Assembly: GCF_033880585.1 (NCBI RefSeq)
Contig: NZ_CP137624.1
Coordinates: 62,001-126,000, forward strand
Direction of reading: 5' to 3'
Length of the DNA: 64,000 nucleotides
Source: Lysinibacillus louembei
GTDB lineage: Bacteria > Bacillota > Bacilli > Bacillales_A > Planococcaceae
Below, one piece after another: positions 62,300 through 64,000 of this stretch (position 1 is the first letter of the stretch; every line of letters begins with the position of its first letter). The position numbers were made by a program, and so were the translations under genes. The notes under the pieces are model-generated. The model searched no databases, was not told where the DNA came from, and worked only from the letters and a program-made list of their open reading frames with translations.

Positions 62300-64000
62300 C
62301 GTATACAGTCCCCTCCGCTAGTTTCTCGGCAACCTCTTCAACTTTTTCACCGAAACGATCAACGATACCGTCGATGTCTAGCTCGCTGTTAATGTGATTT
62401 TCGCTGCGATTGTCGATGTGAATTTCGGCTGTTGTATAGCGGTTTATAGCCTCACGCTCGGCTAAGTCACGCAAATATTTCAGCTCGTCATTTAAAAATT
62501 TAACTCCATCTGCCATCTTGCCTGTGTTTTTAGCTGTTTTCTTTGCTGCGTCGTTGCCTTCCTTCACTTTGTCGCCAAGAGCTAGGGCATCGTTGATGGC
62601 GTCTTCAACAGGACTTCCATTCTCTTTTTCCTTTTCAGGTTTTAGAAGGTTTTTGCCCCAGTCATAGGCTGATTTAGCTGCATCTGCCAAAGCAATAGGC
62701 TCCATTTTTGGCGCTTCCCAATAATCATCTGGCGGATCTCCTACGCCTTTCCCTAGTAAATCCTTAACATTTAATAAGTCGCTAGTGATAGACTCTCGGT
62801 AATCAAATGTTCCTCCTTTACCTAAGCCAACTTCTGCCGCAAAACCTTCAGGCAATAGGTCAATAAACCAATTCCACGCTTCTATAGCTAGGTTGACGGC
62901 TTTTATAATCGCATTGACAAAGCTTGTTGCAAATCCGTCCCAACCTTTGGTCATAGCAATCACTTGATTTAGTACATTTTCCGCAAGATTATAAAATAAT
63001 TTTTTTACTGAGTACATTGGATGTTTCCACACATTAACAAAGAACTCGACTAATGCAGCTATGATATTCCAAATAAATGCGATTTGGTTGTAAATATAAG
63101 CTCCTAATACTGCAAACGCTGCGGCTATTAATCCTGTTGCACTTATTGATGTACCTGCAAATTTATTGACTGCGGCTACAGCAAGGTAAAATAACATAAT
63201 TAATACTACTATAGCTCCAATTAGCCACCCAATAGGATTCGCTGAAATTGCGATGCTGAGAGCTGCCATTGCAGCTGTGAACCCGTATGTAGCCCATGTA
63301 GATAAAACTGTCGTTGCCACATACCACAGATTGCGTAATGACGCTGTCATCATCATGAAAATATTAATTACTATTTCGCGATTCGCCCACGCCCACGCAG
63401 CTGCATTGATTATTAATGCTGCTGTAACAGCTCCAATGACAGGAGCTATAAATGACCAATTATCGTATACAAGTGAGCCAATAAACACTATTGAGTTAAA
63501 AACTGCTTCCACAGCCCCCGCTACGATGTGCAAAGCTTGCGTTGCACTTGCACTAAATCGTTTAAACCTTTCACTATTAGCAATATCATTTATTATTTGT
63601 AAAATTGGAGCAAACGCCCATAAAGCTTCATTTTTAAATGTTTTCCATGTTTGCGCCCACGTTATAGGCATACTTTCAAATTTTTGATTTATATCATTAG
63701 CAGCTGTAAACATTGCATTCTTCACAATATCAGCAGTAATTTCGCCATCTGATGCCATTTTTCTTATCTTTCCAATACCTACACCTAAATAATCTGCAAT
63801 ACTTTGAATGATGGTTGGAGCCGCTTCGAATACTGCATTTAATTCCTCTCCTCGGAGTACACCCGAACCCAGAGCTTGCGTTAACTGTAAGGTAGCTGAT
63901 GAAATACCTTCTGTATTTGTTCCTGCAATTACAAACTGCTTGTTCAGTAGTTCACCAAATGCTACTGCTTCCATTGTTGTTCCAAATGCATCGCCAGCAT
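62292..64000 (-). CDS. Tape-measure protein, C-terminal part (XkdO-like), cut by the window edge
   Basis: At least 568 codons; the frame stays open to the right edge ([19 protein letters not shown]), so the first ATG inside it is not the start. The early part ([30 protein letters not shown]) is the TMP_3 domain of tape-measure proteins. Several hydrophobic segments follow, expected for the part that enters the host membrane. It sets tail length. Confidence 0.9.
   Translation of the reverse strand, partial: AGDAFGTTMEAVAFGELLNKQFVIAGTNTEGISSATLQLTQALGSGVLRGEELNAVFEAAPTIIQSIADYLGVGIGKIRKMASDGEITADIVKNAMFTAANDINQKFESMPITWAQTWKTFKNEALWAFAPILQIINDIANSERFKRFSASATQALHIVAGAVEAVFNSIVFIGSLVYDNWSFIAPVIGAVTAALIINAAAWAWANREIVINIFMMMTASLRNLWYVATTVLSTWATYGFTAAMAALSIAISANPIGWLIGAIVVLIMLFYLAVAAVNKFAGTSISATGLIAAAFAVLGAYIYNQIAFIWNIIAALVEFFVNVWKHPMYSVKKLFYNLAENVLNQVIAMTKGWDGFATSFVNAIIKAVNLAIEAWNWFIDLLPEGFAAEVGLGKGGTFDYRESITSDLLNVKDLLGKGVGDPPDDYWEAPKMEPIALADAAKSAYDWGKNLLKPEKEKENGSPVEDAINDALALGDKVKEGNDAAKKTAKNTGKMADGVKFLNDELKYLRDLAEREAINRYTTAEIHIDNRSENHINSELDIDGIVDRFGEKVEEVAEKLAEGTVYDV

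Larger units (their letters stand above)
52574..64000. mobile_element. PBSX/myovirus-like prophage, one end (runs off the right edge)
   Basis: A block of phage genes: uvrX, three cargo genes, endolysin, holin, tail fibre, baseplate genes in PBSX order (XkdU, T, S, R, Q, P) and the tape-measure gene. Structural genes all read leftward with overlapping starts. The left boundary is set between the terminator at 52360 and uvrX. Capsid, packaging and integrase genes are outside the window, so it cannot be judged whether it is intact. Confidence 0.9.

Overview
The window comes from a low-GC, endospore-forming member of the Bacillales, most like Lysinibacillus/Solibacillus. Evidence: strong AGGAGG ribosome sites, TTG/GTG starts, T-rich intrinsic terminators, and homologues of Bacillus-type genes (ykvS, a Spo0E-type phosphatase, cheV, a darB-ccpC pair, a YjgC/YjgD-type formate dehydrogenase pair, a uvrX-type polymerase and a PBSX-like prophage). 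No rRNA, tRNA or CRISPR array was seen. Assignments rest on recognised motifs and remembered families, not on database searches.

Layout. 1-1420: a secreted surface protein running off the left edge and broken by a frameshift. 1.7-3.7 kb: an MFS efflux pump and two small unknown genes. 3.7-16.5 kb: a molybdenum island with molybdate uptake (modA, modB, but no modC), molybdopterin synthesis and Mo insertion (moaD, moaE, mobB, moeA, moeB, moaB, a fused mobA-moaC, moaA), fdhD and a large formate dehydrogenase with its DUF1641 partner. Uptake, cofactor building and the enzyme that uses it sit together. A leader with an intrinsic terminator precedes the dehydrogenase gene.

16.8-29.0 kb: one leftward operon of seven or eight overlapping genes (a large membrane protein, an ABC ATPase and permease, a glutamine/glycine-rich membrane protein, a MoxR AAA+ ATPase, a DUF58 protein, two membrane vWA proteins and a small helical protein). 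It looks like a MoxR-vWA chaperone machine joined to an ABC transporter; its substrate is unknown.

29.2-38.5 kb: ccpC, darB, a small membrane protein, fadH, a GGDEF-EAL protein, a ppx-ppk polyphosphate pair and cheV. 38.7-44.3 kb: a four-carbon sugar-acid operon (DeoR regulator, DUF1537 kinase, PdxA2-type dehydrogenase, GntP permease) and a separate beta-hydroxyacid dehydrogenase. 44.5-52.3 kb: a Spo0E-type phosphatase, ykvS, a CPBP protease, a lipoprotein, a MarR regulator, a PAS histidine kinase, a B12-binding radical SAM protein and a decayed gene with an in-frame stop.

52.6-64.0 kb: the end of a PBSX/myovirus-like prophage. It holds a LexA-controlled uvrX operon, three rightward AT-rich cargo genes, the lysis genes (holin, M15 endolysin), a tail-fibre region split by an in-frame stop, and the baseplate/tail genes up to the tape-measure gene, which runs off the right edge.
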